From Puccinia triticina (lineage: Eukaryota; Basidiomycota; Pucciniomycetes; Pucciniales; Pucciniaceae): 64,000 bases of DNA. The DNA lies in NCBI RefSeq assembly GCF_026914185.1, contig NC_070566.1:992001-1056000 (forward strand), given 5' to 3'. Shown here in pieces: positions 1-11,727 of the stretch (the first letter of the stretch is position 1; each line of letters opens with the position of its first letter). The notes below the pieces were generated by a model. That model saw only the letters and a list, made by a program, of their open reading frames with translations. It did no database searches and was not told where the DNA came from. The position numbers were made by a program, and so were the translations under genes.

Positions 1-1
1 T

Positions 2-2347
2 CCACTGACAATAGAAAAAGGCTCTCAGGAGAATCTGCGCGATGGAAAGTTGACCTCCCCCTCATCAGGTCCATCAGAGACTCAGTGGACGCAATCAGCT
101 ACTGCTGGGAAAGATACCAATCGATTTTTCCAGAAGGATCATGTTTTTACCGAAAATCCTTTTCCAAAGGCTGCATTCTCCACTGCATTAACTCAGTCCG
201 AGATTCTAGATACGGTGCCAAAATTTCCTCAATCCAGTGATGATTTCTCGAATGAGACTGGCCAAGCTCCCCAGCTCTCAAGTGCAACACAAAATCTATC
301 GGAGTTATCATCTTTGGAAATTACATGGAAAAAGGTAAAGGGGACGGCTCTTTTGGCTAAAAGTACAACGCCTTTCAAGTATTTAGCTGAAATGCCACAA
401 AAGGAAATAAATAGTCTTCGATCTGGTCGTGATTCACTCCAGCAAAGTATTAGTCAAACTCACCAGCATTCAAGTAAAACAGAAAAACTAGCAAAGCCAC
501 TACTATTGAAAACTTTAAGAGAGAATGCCAACTGGATCGAGACCTCGGCTCACTTTGGTGAGACTGGACCAATAGATAAGCCTGATGGATCAAAAGATCT
601 GTTAAAGCATAAATCAATAAAAACGACCAAGCGGAATTCACAGAAAAATCCTAGTTCTACTCAATCAAATTCTTCCATCGCATCAAAAGACTTAGATGAT
701 CCTCAATCCAATTCTGTCAGGGATTCCTCCAAGGAACGTGTTGGTCAAATTTACCAAGATTCAAGTGAAAAAGTACTAAAACCAATGGAAGATCTGGATG
801 AGAATGCCAAGAATATTTTCCCTGTCACTTACAACACTGAAACCAATCAACGAACAAGACCTGATAGACCAAAAGATAAGTTGAAGCAAGATTCCGCAAG
901 ATTCAAGCATGGCTCCAAATATCTGCAGAAGAATGATAGATCTACTCAACCTAATTCTCTAAGTGCTTCAAGAACCTCAAAAGACCCGTTGAAATCAACA
1001 TTCACAGCTATAGAATCGGAAACTCGAAGCCTGTTCTCACATAGAAAATCATTTCTGGAGACTAGTCGGAGTCGCGAGCCCTCAAGAGCTATAGAAAAAT
1101 TGATCGGCTTGAAAAAATCAAAAAACGCACAGGACAGAACAAACGGGATGTTTCTTTCAAGTGATAAGAGTAAAAACACTTTGCCAAGGGATTCAGACAG
1201 CTTCGAGCATTCAACAATTGAGTCAACAGATTACCATCCCCTTGTAAAAAATCATAGGCCATCAAACAACAGAAATAATAACAAAAGGAAAGCTGGTGAA
1301 GACAATCAGGATAGGAAAAATTACTCTAGAGATAAATATAGTGACTATTCCTCTCAGAAGACTATGCACAAACCTCAGGCTACAAGTGCGTCATTTAAAA
1401 GGGTTAAGTTGGAGCCTGCTGAAGAGGTTTATGCGACAGGAAGGGAAATGAGAATGTCAAGTGGCCGAATGAAACCCGATCAATTCAAGATTCCAAAAGC
1501 TGAACCGATTGAACTTGCTGAACCACATCTCAGTTCCTCCACTAGCACGGGAAGAAGAAAGAAGATGACAAAGGAAAAGACTATAGCAGCAATGGTGGAA
1601 GAACTTGAAGCAAGGAAGAATCAGATAACCAATGATGAATATAAGAGGATGGGAAAATTTCTTTTCTATAGGTTTGTTAATATGGAAAACCCAGAACACC
1701 AATTAGGAGAGACCATAAAGAAGCTCTCTGTGACACTTTATGATAGACAATATACAAAGAAATACGAGGAAATGTTTGAGGAGAAATTTAGAGAAATGGG
1801 ATGTTATGGTGGGGGGTGGGGGCCCAAAAAGTTAGGATCAACTGATCTCAAACCCAGCAAACTTCTCTCATATTTGATATCAGATATCAAGAAAGGCAAG
1901 ATATCCCACAAGATGGTAATTGAAACCATTGCTGAATTAGCTGGAAGGAGCTATTATGTGTTGAATTTGATTTCAAAAGTCCTGGTTCAAGATGCAAGAA
2001 CAAGGGATGAAAGAGTGCAGGATTATTCTGATTGGCTGATTTCAGTCATGTTTTACATCCCAAGCTATGACCCATTGAATAGGAGGGTAGTCTTGAACAT
2101 CCACCCAAAAAGAGATACTTTTGAACCAGACTTCAAAGAAGCATTATACCTTTGTGGAGTGTACTATAAAAATCACCATCTAGAGAAATTCAAAGAGCTT
2201 GGAAGAAACAATCAGGACTACTGGGTCAAGATGTTGGGCCATCTCAGGGCGTCCGAGGAAGATTATCAAGATAGATTGGTTGCTAAACTTGGACATACTA
2301 AACACGTTCCACCACCTCCGGATTCTGGAAGCAAGAAAAAACTCTGA
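2..2347 (+). CDS. 5'-truncated gene for a Ser/Lys-rich protein of unknown family
   Basis: The frame is open from base 2, so the real start lies left of the window. At least 781 residues are visible and end in TGA at 2345-2347. The first ~510 residues are low-complexity, rich in Ser, Thr, Lys and Asn with scattered basic clusters, as in disordered nuclear proteins. From about MTKEKTIAAMVEEL onward roughly 250 residues look folded and helical, with alternating charged and hydrophobic positions and a Gly-rich turn (CYGGGWGPKK); the protein ends in a Pro/Lys tail. I see no intron signals. I do not recognise the family. The length of the open frame supports a real gene; the nuclear location is an inference from composition only. 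Confidence 0.6.
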   Translation, partial: PLTIEKGSQENLRDGKLTSPSSGPSETQWTQSATAGKDTNRFFQKDHVFTENPFPKAAFSTALTQSEILDTVPKFPQSSDDFSNETGQAPQLSSATQNLSELSSLEITWKKVKGTALLAKSTTPFKYLAEMPQKEINSLRSGRDSLQQSISQTHQHSSKTEKLAKPLLLKTLRENANWIETSAHFGETGPIDKPDGSKDLLKHKSIKTTKRNSQKNPSSTQSNSSIASKDLDDPQSNSVRDSSKERVGQIYQDSSEKVLKPMEDLDENAKNIFPVTYNTETNQRTRPDRPKDKLKQDSARFKHGSKYLQKNDRSTQPNSLSASRTSKDPLKSTFTAIESETRSLFSHRKSFLETSRSREPSRAIEKLIGLKKSKNAQDRTNGMFLSSDKSKNTLPRDSDSFEHSTIESTDYHPLVKNHRPSNNRNNNKRKAGEDNQDRKNYSRDKYSDYSSQKTMHKPQATSASFKRVKLEPAEEVYATGREMRMSSGRMKPDQFKIPKAEPIELAEPHLSSSTSTGRRKKMTKEKTIAAMVEELEARKNQITNDEYKRMGKFLFYRFVNMENPEHQLGETIKKLSVTLYDRQYTKKYEEMFEEKFREMGCYGGGWGPKKLGSTDLKPSKLLSYLISDIKKGKISHKMVIETIAELAGRSYYVLNLISKVLVQDARTRDERVQDYSDWLISVMFYIPSYDPLNRRVVLNIHPKRDTFEPDFKEALYLCGVYYKNHHLEKFKELGRNNQDYWVKMLGHLRASEEDYQDRLVAKLGHTKHVPPPPDSGSKKKL

Positions 2348-2933
2348 ATGGAATGCATCCAAAATTCATTCCCGCTTACCATCATTCTTTACACGCATGT
2401 CTCCCAAGTTGTAGTTTCATGACGTCTGCTGCTTCTAAAAGTTAATGTGTGTTGCAACTTCTTCCTTCTAAATACATTACAATCCTTATTTCCTCTTCGT
2501 TTGAATTTTTTGGCCCCACCAAGTTTATTCTGCACCTGCGTGCACTTTCTCCGAAGCGTGCTTTGAGACAGACATCACATAATGATTCTGCAGATAGTGA
2601 TGCTGATGAGGTGTGCTTGAGATCCGCACCGCAGTGGTTGGAGGCGGTGTGCCCAGCTGGCGGTGATCTTACATAATCCGCCCAGATCAGCGGTTGGTGG
2701 CGGTTTTTCTCTGCTCCTCCCCTGCTTGGATCGCGCTGTGCTCAGCCCGAAGCACGTTTCACTCCTGCCTGACCTCGACACCCCTTTCATCACACCCAGA
2801 AACCCGCCCATTCAAGCAGAACAGACGACGTTCACCAAAGAGAAAAAGAAAAAAGAAACAAAAAAACGCCCACAAAACCAAAGACAAGAAACAGCCCTCA
2901 AGCTCAGAAATATCTACAATCAGCCCACTCAAT
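2348..2933. other. Intergenic stretch, probable promoter of the next gene
   Basis: No convincing coding frame. The first ~180 bases after the stop are the likely 3' untranslated region of the upstream gene. The last ~130 bases are rich in C and A (repeated AAC/CCC and AAAG words), as in fungal 5' leaders, and run into the candidate ATG at 2934. Confidence 0.3.
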
Positions 2934-3972
2934 ATGAAGAAGAATAAAGAACAAGTCCAGCCCGAACCCCACATGGTCTGCGATGAAGGAGGGTCAGTCA
3001 GACGCAAGATCTGGTTATCGTCACGAGGTTGGATGCTGAACCTCTTCCTCCCTTCCATCTGCAAATCCACCCGACGAACGACGACTCCCTTCACTGGAAC
3101 ACCGATGCGATGCTGCTCTGTGATACCATTTGGATCGGTCTAGCTCCCACAAGTAAGCAAACTCGCCTCGAAACCCTCTCTTTGCGGAAGATGCTGATAG
3201 CAGCTGATGCAACCTCCTTTTTACTACGACTCTTGAACCACCACTCCAAAACCAAACAGCTTCCAGACGAGGAAAGAACCCTCAGGCTGCGATAAATGCA
3301 TGTGTGTCTGCTGTTTTCCGGTGAGCGATCTTTTGGAGTGAGGATGATGTATGTGTCAGCCATCAAGTGACTTATCTTGGATATCGTAACCCATCCACTC
3401 TTTCCCCGCACGACAACGATGTGGTCAAAAATCGATGGTCATCCGGCCTGCAGTGTTATGCCCTGTGCTCCTGCCTCCTGTCAGATGGTCGGTCTCCTTT
3501 CCCTTCCCGCCCACAGACTTCACCAACACGCAAACATTCGTCTGACATGGCTGCGGTCGATGTGCTTGTTTTGATGGTGCGCAGGCGCAGCCCTAGCCAA
3601 CCCATTCTTCGAGCAAGTGTGCTGTTCGAAAACGACCCAAGATGCCGCCGACGAAGGAAAAGTAAGCCCCCATCCATCGCTCAACAGCCGGCGAAGGACA
3701 AGCAAAGCAGGAAGCAGAAGACTGACGAAGGTTGACGGGACTGCCAACAGGCAACATGTACGAAGTGTGGCCTGAACGAGCGAGAGGCCATCGATCTGTC
3801 CGACGCCCGGGAGGCCGAGACTTCGCGCGGAGTCCGCAACACCGGATACTTCTCAAACGCCATGCTCATGCCTGCCGCCGGGATCTCGAACCAGCCCGGC
3901 CAACTAACCAGCTCGCCAACCTCGCCCAACATCAACCTCGTCCCCGCCTCCCCCACTTCCAACGCCCAGTAG
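2934..3972 (+). CDS. Spliced gene of unknown function (~219 aa), Cys-containing C-terminal half
   Basis: Exons with matching phases can be read at 3002-3152, 3260-3320, 3360-3487, 3585-3661 and 3751-3972 (stop TAG 3970-3972), with donors GTAAGC, GTGAGC, GTCGGT and GTAAGC and AG acceptors. A first exon 2934-2954 (MKKNKEQ) joined by a 47-nt intron gives an open frame of 219 residues, but that start is the weakest part. The product reads LVIVTRLDAEPLPPFHLQIH, then WIGLAP, HQVTYLGYRNPSTLSPHDND, a Cys cluster (CYALCSC), VCC and CTKCGLNERE, and a Pro/Ser tail. The Cys pairs could bind a metal, but that is inference. The agreement of four successive splice phases is the main evidence. I do not recognise the family. 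Confidence 0.5.
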
Positions 3973-5568
3973 GCGCGCGCCACCCTCTCTCAAACATAGA
4001 ATCTTCCATTGCTCGTCGTGGCTGCGCTGTTGCTTTTCATTCCCGAGGACGTCTCGTGCATATCTTCTATCCTCCTGCGATCTTTCTCCACTTTTCGGAC
4101 CTCATCTCAACTTGAAAACACGCTACCCACCTCCATTTATTCTTTCACTGTGTGTTATTATGTCATATGTTTTAAATCAGTACTGGTGGAGTGGGTTCTA
4201 GTGAACACTTTCTCGACCTGGTTCTTTCTTCGTAGTTCTTTACTTCCTGGATCTACTCTTACTTTAGTCCATCATCATCATCCTTTACTACTTAGGTATC
4301 AACTCATCAGAGGTATTAGTTATTTTAATCAGTTAGTTAGTTTTCCTTTCATTTTTCTAGTTGATCCCCTACGCATTCAAATTGCTTTTTTTTCACATCC
4401 TCACGAGTCCGCAGAACTTTTTCAGAGACGATTTGTTTACTTCAAGCATGTAGATACACGTACATCTCCATCTCATCCACACATATCCGATTGACCCATC
4501 TTAGATACCCGTTCTAGTTTCTAGAACCCAGCAATTCATGTATCGTCAAGACATTGGAACTCATGATCTTAAAAGAAATCAGCACCTGTTCGCGATCTTT
4601 GTTGTCAATCCTTGAATTTGGTTATAATGAAGAACATTCCTTGTCATTTTGCGGACCGGACAATTGGCCCGCAAGTGGTCAATCTAAAGGGTCCTGTATC
4701 CACTCACCCAGTGGATTCCTCCTGGGGCTCGAGTTCCCTCCTAAAATTTGATCCTTGGGGTTACAGTTTCAGCCAGCTCACCGTTTGTCTTTCGAGTAAC
4801 CCGAAAATCATCCCAGAACGAAGATTGTTGATTTTTTCCAAGGGGCTTGGAAAACGCAAAATTTAGGCGTCCGGGGGGGGGGGCCTTCTTGACGGTCAAT
4901 GAGCCGTCCTGCGACTAGGAATTCGGCCCGGGATGTTTTGGACGTCGTTCCTTCAAACCCGTTGCCCACTGGACCAATTTCCGGCAACTTCAAGTGGGCA
5001 CCTTCTTTGTAAAAGAAGATGCGGGCTATTCATCTCACAGATCACATGCACTATAATCTAAAGAAAGAGCTAGCTGTATGGAAATGTCTTATGATGAGAT
5101 AGCAATATCTGGATGATGAGGTGGATGGTGGGGAAAGCAGTCGAGCAGCGAGAAAAAAGCTTGACTGCTAATTCTTGTCTGAAATGTGCCGGACATGGCC
5201 ACTGTGGTACGCGCGCTCACTCCGGCAGTCCTGTGCTTAGCCAAGCGACGAATGGAGTCGGGAGCCATGCCCTCATTTGTGTGGCCCCTGGAGCAGAATC
5301 CTCACATCGACCAGAACTTCAACGCGACCGTGGTGGTGTGTTTATTTGTCAAGAACAACCGCTGTTTTTTTGCTTTTTCTTTTTCTTTTCAATTCATTTC
5401 TTGTGGGATAAAGTTTACATACGAGGACATAGGGTAAAAAGTCAATGATAAGAAGGGTTCGGCGCGGCATACCGCAGTGTCTACTGAGACTATCTTTACA
5501 GCCAAGAAAGCTAGCTGAGAGAAAGATATAATAAAAAGGGGAAGTCGAGGAGGGAGGGGGGGGTAAAG
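3973..5568. other. Gene-poor stretch with pyrimidine-rich DNA and a G tract
   Basis: No supported gene. 4000-4500 is T/C-rich and likely holds the 3' untranslated region of the upstream gene. 4660-5000 has repeated CCAGTGG/CCACTGG and CAAGTGG words in both orientations, possibly a decayed foldback repeat, and an 11-base G run at 4873-4883. 5330-5400 is T-rich. Confidence 0.25.
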
Positions 5569-5955
5569 CTAAAGGTCTTGAGAGGCCAGACGTTGGAGGG
5601 AAGGACTCGCGACGACGACGAGTCTGAAGAATTTACATCGGGCGCCAAGGGAAGGCCAGATCTGACGCGCAGGAGAGAGCAAGCCATCGAAGGTATGCCG
5701 CCTGCTCGCTTGGGTTTGTGGCCGGAGGGTGCTGCCTTGCGGGTACAGACTGGTTTGCCAGTCCTCAGGGAACCGTCTGGCGGTCGTCTCTGGGGGTTGC
5801 GGGCGCCGTTGAGAGAGAGCAACTTCGAATGACCCCCTCGACGGCTCCTTTTCCTCCTCCTCTTGCTCTTCTGCGTCCTCTTTCCGCGCCTGTTCTTCTG
5901 ATTTCTTGCCTAGACTCGATACCTTCGATTTGAGTGTCTCCAACGGATTCGCCAT
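5569..5955 (-). CDS. Possible small gene or exon, acidic N-terminal region
   Basis: The minus-strand frame starts with ATG at 5955 (MANPLETLKSKVSSLGKKSE) and runs through a Glu-rich stretch to a stop near 5569. The N-terminus looks like a real soluble protein start; the rest is low-complexity. Further upstream on the same strand (about 6300 to 6014) are other plausible exon-like stretches, for example one reading FPNYDLLERHQENNRVENHH, with a GTAAGC donor near 6272. I could not join these to the ATG at 5955 in a consistent phase. The region may hold a small spliced minus-strand gene, but its structure is unresolved and the family is not recognised. Confidence 0.22.
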   Translation of the reverse strand: MANPLETLKSKVSSLGKKSEEQARKEDAEEQEEEEKEPSRGSFEVALSQRRPQPPETTARRFPEDWQTSLYPQGSTLRPQTQASRRHTFDGLLSPARQIWPSLGARCKFFRLVVVASPSLQRLASQDL

Positions 5956-6559
5956 GAAGGAGTGCCTTTTTCGAGTGCGGGGCTCTAGTAGGTTGAAGCA
6001 AGGTCAGTCAGTTGGATAGCGTTCTTTTGAATGCCGGGGTAGATAATCTCAGGTCTTGTAAGCCTGATGTGTGGGCAGCTAACCATGGCACTCGGGCAGG
6101 AGGATGGTAGAGGTCGTGATGGTTTTCGACGCGATTATTTTCCTGGTGACGCTCAAGTAGGTCATAGTTGGGAAATCCGAACCTCTAAAAACACGAAAAA
6201 ATCTTTGCCTGGAGAAATACGATGGTGAGCAGCCACTTCCATCCGAAAGAAAGCGTTGCAAGTCGAGCTTACCGATGATGTTTCTCAACTTGTAGTCATG
6301 GACGGAGCCGCACGCCGGATTTGCAAGAATGAAATTTGAGGGGTGGAGTAACCAAGAAGGAGATGGGGGAACAAGATGATTGTGGGGTTCAAGCCCAACT
6401 GAGTCAGGACTGAGCGATAATTAGTGGCTCCTTAAGCAGTTGTACTTGGGAAGTGTGCTGCAAGGCTGGGAGAAAAGTACGCCGCGCAGACCAGCCTGAG
6501 GTTTTCCCTGTTATATGTACTTAAGGTTTTCCGAATACGAAGTCCAATCGCCACAAACA

Positions 6560-6645
6560 CAAACATAAACACACGCACACACACACACAAGCTGAAGGGC
6601 GCCGATCCCCGCTTGCTTGCTTGCTTGTTTTTTTTTTTTTTTTTT
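6560..6645. repeat. Simple-sequence cluster: CA repeats, GCTT repeats and a T tract
   Basis: Three short simple repeats lie back to back: an AC-rich run (6560-6590), four copies of GCTT (about 6610-6626) and a run of about 20 T. The frames through it are compositional only. Confidence 0.7.
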
Positions 6646-7646
6646 TGGTTCTTCTTCCAGTGTGTTTGTTGACTGGGAAAGTGTCGGTGAGGATGGATAC
6701 GGATGGCAAGGGGAAAGGGTGGATTGGGCGGGGGTGGGGCGTGATGGGATGGGGGCGATTGAAGCAGCAGCCGGACTCCCAGAGTGCCTCGCGGATGACC
6801 ACCGTGAGCTGGCTAGGTCAGGGCAATCTGCGTCTGGCTCGCGTTGCTCGAGCTGTTTAGTCTGGTGATCGCCCAGGCAGAGCCAACATGATTTCCGAGG
6901 AATGAACTGATGGGGTGATCAGCGGACAGCCAGGGTCTGTGTTACATGTTTATTTGCTTTGCTGCTGCTGCTCGGTGGCCTCGCCATGAGACCACTTGAG
7001 GGCACCAGGCTGTACATAGATTGCGAAGAAGAAGATCGGTGGATGGGAAGTTTTGGTCCACGCTGGAATGAATGCCAAAACCTGGCGAATGTGTGTCCAC
7101 TGTCATGTGAACAGTCCTCTCCCGCGGAGTGCTTTAAGCCGGCACGGGGGAGTCCGATGGCAGTGCAAGGTTGATGGGCACTCCTCTTTTCTTCTGCCGC
7201 TGCCACTGCCCGCTGGACACCGAATGGGCTGGTCGGATTCAAGCACTGCTCGACCGCCTGCAGCTGAGTGCATCAAGCCTTTGAGTGGTTTTGGAGACGA
7301 TCTCGGGGCCGGCCGGCTGAATCAGACTGCGTCGGGTGGAGATTTCTGGCTGGCCGGGTACATATCCATCTGGGAGTCGGTGGATTCTGCTTGGAGTTGC
7401 AGCTTGCGAGAGTCAGCACGAAGCTCATTTCCTCTGAGAGTACATAATCTATGCACATTGAAAATGCAGATATTCGATTTTTGATAAGCTATCAAAAGAT
7501 GTTAGCCGAACACCCCATGATCTATCTTCCCCGAATTAACGGAGAGTGAGTGAATTATGTATCCCGGAGAATAATTTCCAGCCCGCTCCAGTCCAGCCTC
7601 ACACTCCACCCCAGAACCACCCCCAAACCCAGCAGAAACACCCCGG
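6646..7646. other. Gene-poor stretch upstream of the two-exon gene
   Basis: Both strands have frames of 60-140 codons here, but none shows family motifs or phase-consistent introns. Bases 7560-7646, C/A-rich and just before the ATG at 7647, are the probable 5' leader of the next gene. Confidence 0.25.
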
Positions 7647-9481
7647 ATGCCGTCCTGGTTCAGCAGCTCACTCAAGCGAAACCACCATGAACAACACCAG
7701 CACCAGCACCAGCACCAGCACCAGACACCACCCCCACCCCCCAGTCTGAAGGCCAGGAAACTCAAGGAGCAGGCCTGGCAGGACGCCGTCGAGCAGCAGA
7801 ACACCCCCAGCAGAACCCAGCCGATTCCCGCGAACCTATCGATCAAGTACCACCAGCCACCCCCGCGACCCAACACCAGCCACCGGGCCACCCCCTCCAT
7901 CTCCTCCTCACTCTCATCCACCCCCCAGCAGCAGCCACACAGCAGCAACCCTCCCTCGGAGGAGGTCGAAGTGCTCACCCAGTCGCTCGCACTCAGGCTC
8001 CAGGAACTCGCCACCGCAAACAACGACGGCCTGCTCGACGACGACGAGTACCGCACCCTCAGGAAGGGCCTCTTCGACCAGATCAATGCCGGCAACCAAC
8101 AGCCCGTCCTCATCCAACGCCCCTCAAACCTCGCCCTCTCATCCCCCCTCGGATCCGCCTCCTTCCGCGAACCCGAATCAAGCTCCCAGCGTGCGTATAT
8201 ACCCACTACATGTCTGCTTTGACCAACAACCTCTAACTTTTTCTTTTTGTTTAATCTATTGTAGACCAAATACCTAGCCAATGCAATTCGCCCGGCCCGA
8301 AATCGATCCACACGAACGACAGACGCTCACAGTACGATGCACCCACGCTCAGGTCGGCGCGCTCCACACGCTCGACCTCGTCGTTTCTGCACATGATATT
8401 CCGCCGGCCGTCGCGGCAGATGAACGGGACGGCCGAGGAGCAGATGTCCGAGGGCCGGCAGCGGAGCACGCCGAGCCGGGCGGGCTCGGTGCACTCGGCG
8501 ATGTACTCGGACTCGGGCCAGTCGAGTCTCTACACCCACCCCTCCGCGGGCGGGATGCGGATGGGCAGCAACGGCCAGCTCTCCGCCAGCATGCGGCCCT
8601 CCGCCACCGCCCCGGGAGACTTCTCCTCGCCCAGCAGCCGCCGCGCCGAGTCCGCCTACAACGACGCCTCGCCGCTTCCCCGAAGAGCGCCCTCGCAATA
8701 CCTCTCCGCCAGCCCGTCCCCCCGGACGATCAACGACCACCCACAACAAGCCTACCACCCCGCCGGCCTGGGTAGCAGCAGCAGCCAGCAGGACTACCGC
8801 CAGATCGAGTGGAGCTCGACGGAGATCAAGCAGGAGATCGCCCAGCTCGAGCTCGAGTGCGCCAAGCTTCTCGAGACCTTCGACGAGATGGAGAGGAACC
8901 TGGTGGCCAAGTACCGCACCATGCCCCGCTCTGGGCCCGGCGGCCCGGTGACGAAGATCGAGGAGCTCGACGAGCTCCTCGTCCTCAACCAACACCAGCA
9001 ACAGAGCCAAGCGGCCTCGCCCACGCTCACCATCGGCCCTTCCTCCTCCGCCACCGTCCGCGAACCACTGCCGATCCCCGACGACCCCCTCTCCGCACGC
9101 CGCCAGTCCTCAACCCGGCCCACCTCCTTCCTCGCCCCGCTGCTCAACCCGCGCTCGTTCAAGCCCAAGAGCCGGTCGATCTACCGCGACATGCACCCCT
9201 CCCCCACACCCGCCCTCCCCCCCTCCTCCTCCGCCTCCTCGTCGGCCAACGAGAACCTGCTCCCTCATACCGAGCCCCCCACACCCGCCTCCCGCGGCCT
9301 GCTCTTCCACCAACAGCAGATCAACGCCCTCCGCTCCGACCCCAACCAGGAATCCGAGCTCCAGGTCGAGCTCAACTTCATCGCCCACTCGCGCCTCAAG
9401 GTGGCCGCGAAATACCAGGACAGACTCGTCTATCTGCGCGCCAAGTTGAAGGGCGCACTCATCCGTGAACTCTCCTCCTGA
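7647..9481 (+). CDS. Two-exon gene, 586-aa protein with a DDDEYR motif and coiled-coil segment; function unknown
   Basis: Exon 1 is 7647-8190 and exon 2 is 8265-9481; the 74-nt intron begins GTGCGT and ends GTAG. The join is phase 1 and gives 586 residues ending in TGA. The protein starts MPSWFSSSLKRNHHEQ and carries a His/Gln repeat. At about residues 105-150 is LATANNDGLLDDDEYRTLRK, which I recall as a recurring conserved block in unnamed basidiomycete proteins. At about 365-400 a charged helical stretch (IKQEIAQLELECAKLLETFD) predicts a coiled coil, and the last ~40 residues (AKYQDRLVYLRAKLKGALIR) predict another. Between them are Ser/Pro-rich linkers. The GC-rich codon use differs from the AT-rich mobile DNA around it. 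Cytoplasmic or cytoskeletal scaffolding is possible but not shown. Confidence 0.8.
8191..8264 (+). other. Intron of the 7647-9481 gene
   Basis: Donor GTGCGT after the first base of a His codon; pyrimidine-rich tract and TAG acceptor at the end. Removing 74 nt joins frame 7647 to the long second-exon frame without a stop. Confidence 0.8.
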
Positions 9482-10019
9482 GAATCGCCTTTCTTCCCCT
9501 TCCGAACGAACATTTTTCCATCTCTTCCCCTCTCTTCATCATTCCTTACACACTCGTCCTCAAAACCGATCAACCTTACCGTCTCCCCCTGTTTACTTGT
9601 TATCTATCTGAACATTTCACACCGTCGGCACACCTCTCCCTGCTTTTTAATATCAATCATCTGCTCCTTCCTCTTCTAACACACCCATTACTTGTTATTA
9701 TCATTATCACCTTTCTTGTCTGGCTATTCTCCTTGTCTTTGTGTCCGTTCCTTTCATCTTTATTCTTTGCCTTTGTTGTGTTTGTTATCCCATTTTCTAA
9801 TCTTTACATTATTCGGTTCCAACGTTTTCTTGCGTCAGATACGCTTTTGTTGGACTTAATTTTTTCACGATATTGATTGTCTGAAAGATTTCTCCATTGA
9901 TTTTTTGTTGCGGATATCATCCTGATTATTTCATATTCGTTGTTTTTCCTTCTACGCTTTTTGTTAAAAGCTGGTCCAGTTGTTTAGATGGTTCGCGATA
10001 CGAGACAAGCGATTTAAGT
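9482..10019. other. 3' untranslated region and left flank of the retroelement
   Basis: T/C-rich DNA with no coding signal up to about 9890. The open frame of the retroelement reverse transcriptase reaches back to about 9897, but the first ATG in frame is at 10020. The left terminus of the element was not found. Confidence 0.35.
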
Positions 10020-11671
10020 ATGCAGAAATCAAGTGAAGGTGCAACTTGGCCAACATCTGTTGCATGTGAGATGAACGTGCAAGAGTGGGAGATTGCGCTA
10101 AAAGAAAACGGATTGTTACCAGAGTACGAGGATGTTTTGCATGGGTTCCGTTTTGGTTTTGACCAAGGGATTCCAGAACATAAATTAGGAGATCTGAAGT
10201 TCTTCACGCCAGATAATCACGCGTCGTCGGAGAAGGCACGACCCAAGATTGAAGAGTCCATAGCAAAAGAGATCAAAGCCAAGAGAATGTTTGGGCCTTT
10301 CACGAAGGATCAAATGCTGGAACACTTCGGCTTCTTCAGATCAAATCCATTGGGTGCGGTCGTAAATGGGGACGGCGCTATTCGGCCGATAAATGATTTA
10401 TCATTTCCAAGGAACGATCCCATCATCAAATCTGTTAATTCTTTTGTTAACAAGCATGACTTCGAGACTACCTGGGACGATTTCAATTTGGTCTCAAGGT
10501 TCTTTGCAGAAAACCCGGGGCCATTGGAGTTGGCCTTGTTTGATTGGGAGAAGGCTTACAGGCAAATCCCTACGCCGGAAGCGCAATGGAAATACTTAAC
10601 GGTTAAGGATTTCGATGGTAATTTCCTCGTGGACACTAGGATCACCTTTGGAGGGGTCGCTGGTTGTGGCTCCTTTGGAAGGCCGGCCGACGCATGGAAG
10701 CTAGTCATGAAGAACCACTTCGACTTGATAGCGATTTTTAGATGGGTTGATGACAATCTATTTGTCCGGTCCCAAGGAGCCAATGTAAACATGGAGGATA
10801 TCGTTGAGAAATCATCAAGACTAGGCGTCCTCACAAACAAATCAAAGTACTCTCCTTTCGGAAATGAACAAAAGTTCATCGGTTTTGTTTGGAACGGTGT
10901 GGACAAAACTGTACGGTTACCGGATGGGAAGATTGAAACACGTTTACGGCAAATTCAACCTTACCTAGAGAAAGACGCGCGATTTGATTACAAAGACGTG
11001 GAGGTCCTGGTGGGACGCCTCAACCATGTTTCATACATTTTCTCCCACACCTCCGGTGCCACCTAAATTCGTTGTATAGGTGGCTTATGTCTTGGCAGTA
11101 TAGAAGAGCGCTACGATCCACTCCGACCGACGTTCTTCTTGACTTGAACATTTGGAAGTCGACGTTGGAAAATTTCGAGCATACTCAAATAATCAACTAT
11201 GGCCCTCCAGTGGACATTGGCTGGGTAGGAGATGCGTCGACTTCTTTCGGTATAGGCATCTTAATTGGAAAGAAATGGGCTCAGTTTAAACTACATGACC
11301 CGCGGAACAACGGAAAACGAATCTCGTTCTGGGAGACCGTTGCAATTCGCCTCGGCCTGTTGATGCTGCTGAAACTGCGTAATCAGAAGGGCAAGTCCAT
11401 AATAGTATGGACAGACAACACCACGACCGAAAACGGTATCAATAACAAGAAGACAAGGGATGTAGAAGCCAACGGGGAATGGATGGTGATACAGAAGATG
11501 CTGATTGCGGAAGGCATCAACCTTGTGGCCAAGAGGGTAGCCTCGAAGGACAACACGGCTGACGCGTTGTCCAGGGGCATCCGTTCAGGGCAGGAAGTGA
11601 AACATCAAGTTGTGATTACAGTTCCTCCGGATTTGTCTCCCTTCTTGTCACAGGTTGTTTTTGTGATTTGA
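10020..11671 (+). pseudogene. DIRS-type reverse transcriptase and RNase H, one frameshift
   Basis: The first part (to 11066) carries the palm motifs LALFDWEKAYRQI (motif A) and FRWVDDNLFV (the YxDD position). From about 11050 the coding frame shifts and continues as LRCHLNSLYRWLMSW and an RNase H-like domain: IGWVGDASTSFG, then FWETVAIRLG, then VWTDNTTTEN and KDNTADALSRG, which provide the acidic residues. The break falls at CCCACACCTCC: dropping one AC restores the expected HLRCHL reading, so a two-base slip is the simplest explanation. Everything else in the 550 codons is open, so the copy is either young or only lightly damaged. The first in-frame ATG is at 10020. Confidence 0.75.
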
Positions 11672-11727
11672 ACTCGTCCCTTCGTTGTCATCATTTTTCT
11701 TGCTGCACTCTTGTCTTCTCGCCACTC

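Noticed and set aside
6617..6868. Plus-strand frames beginning in a T tract
   Set aside because: The Phe/Gly-rich content comes from simple sequence only.
7502..8311. Long minus-strand open frame (269 codons) opposite exon 1 of the two-exon gene
   Set aside because: Its composition mirrors the plus-strand gene (Trp/Cys repeats opposite the CAG-rich tract), and the plus strand has a phase-consistent intron.
8327..9010. Minus-strand open frame of 227 codons
   Set aside because: Antisense shadow of exon 2 in GC-rich DNA, with Gly/Leu/Val-rich low-complexity content.
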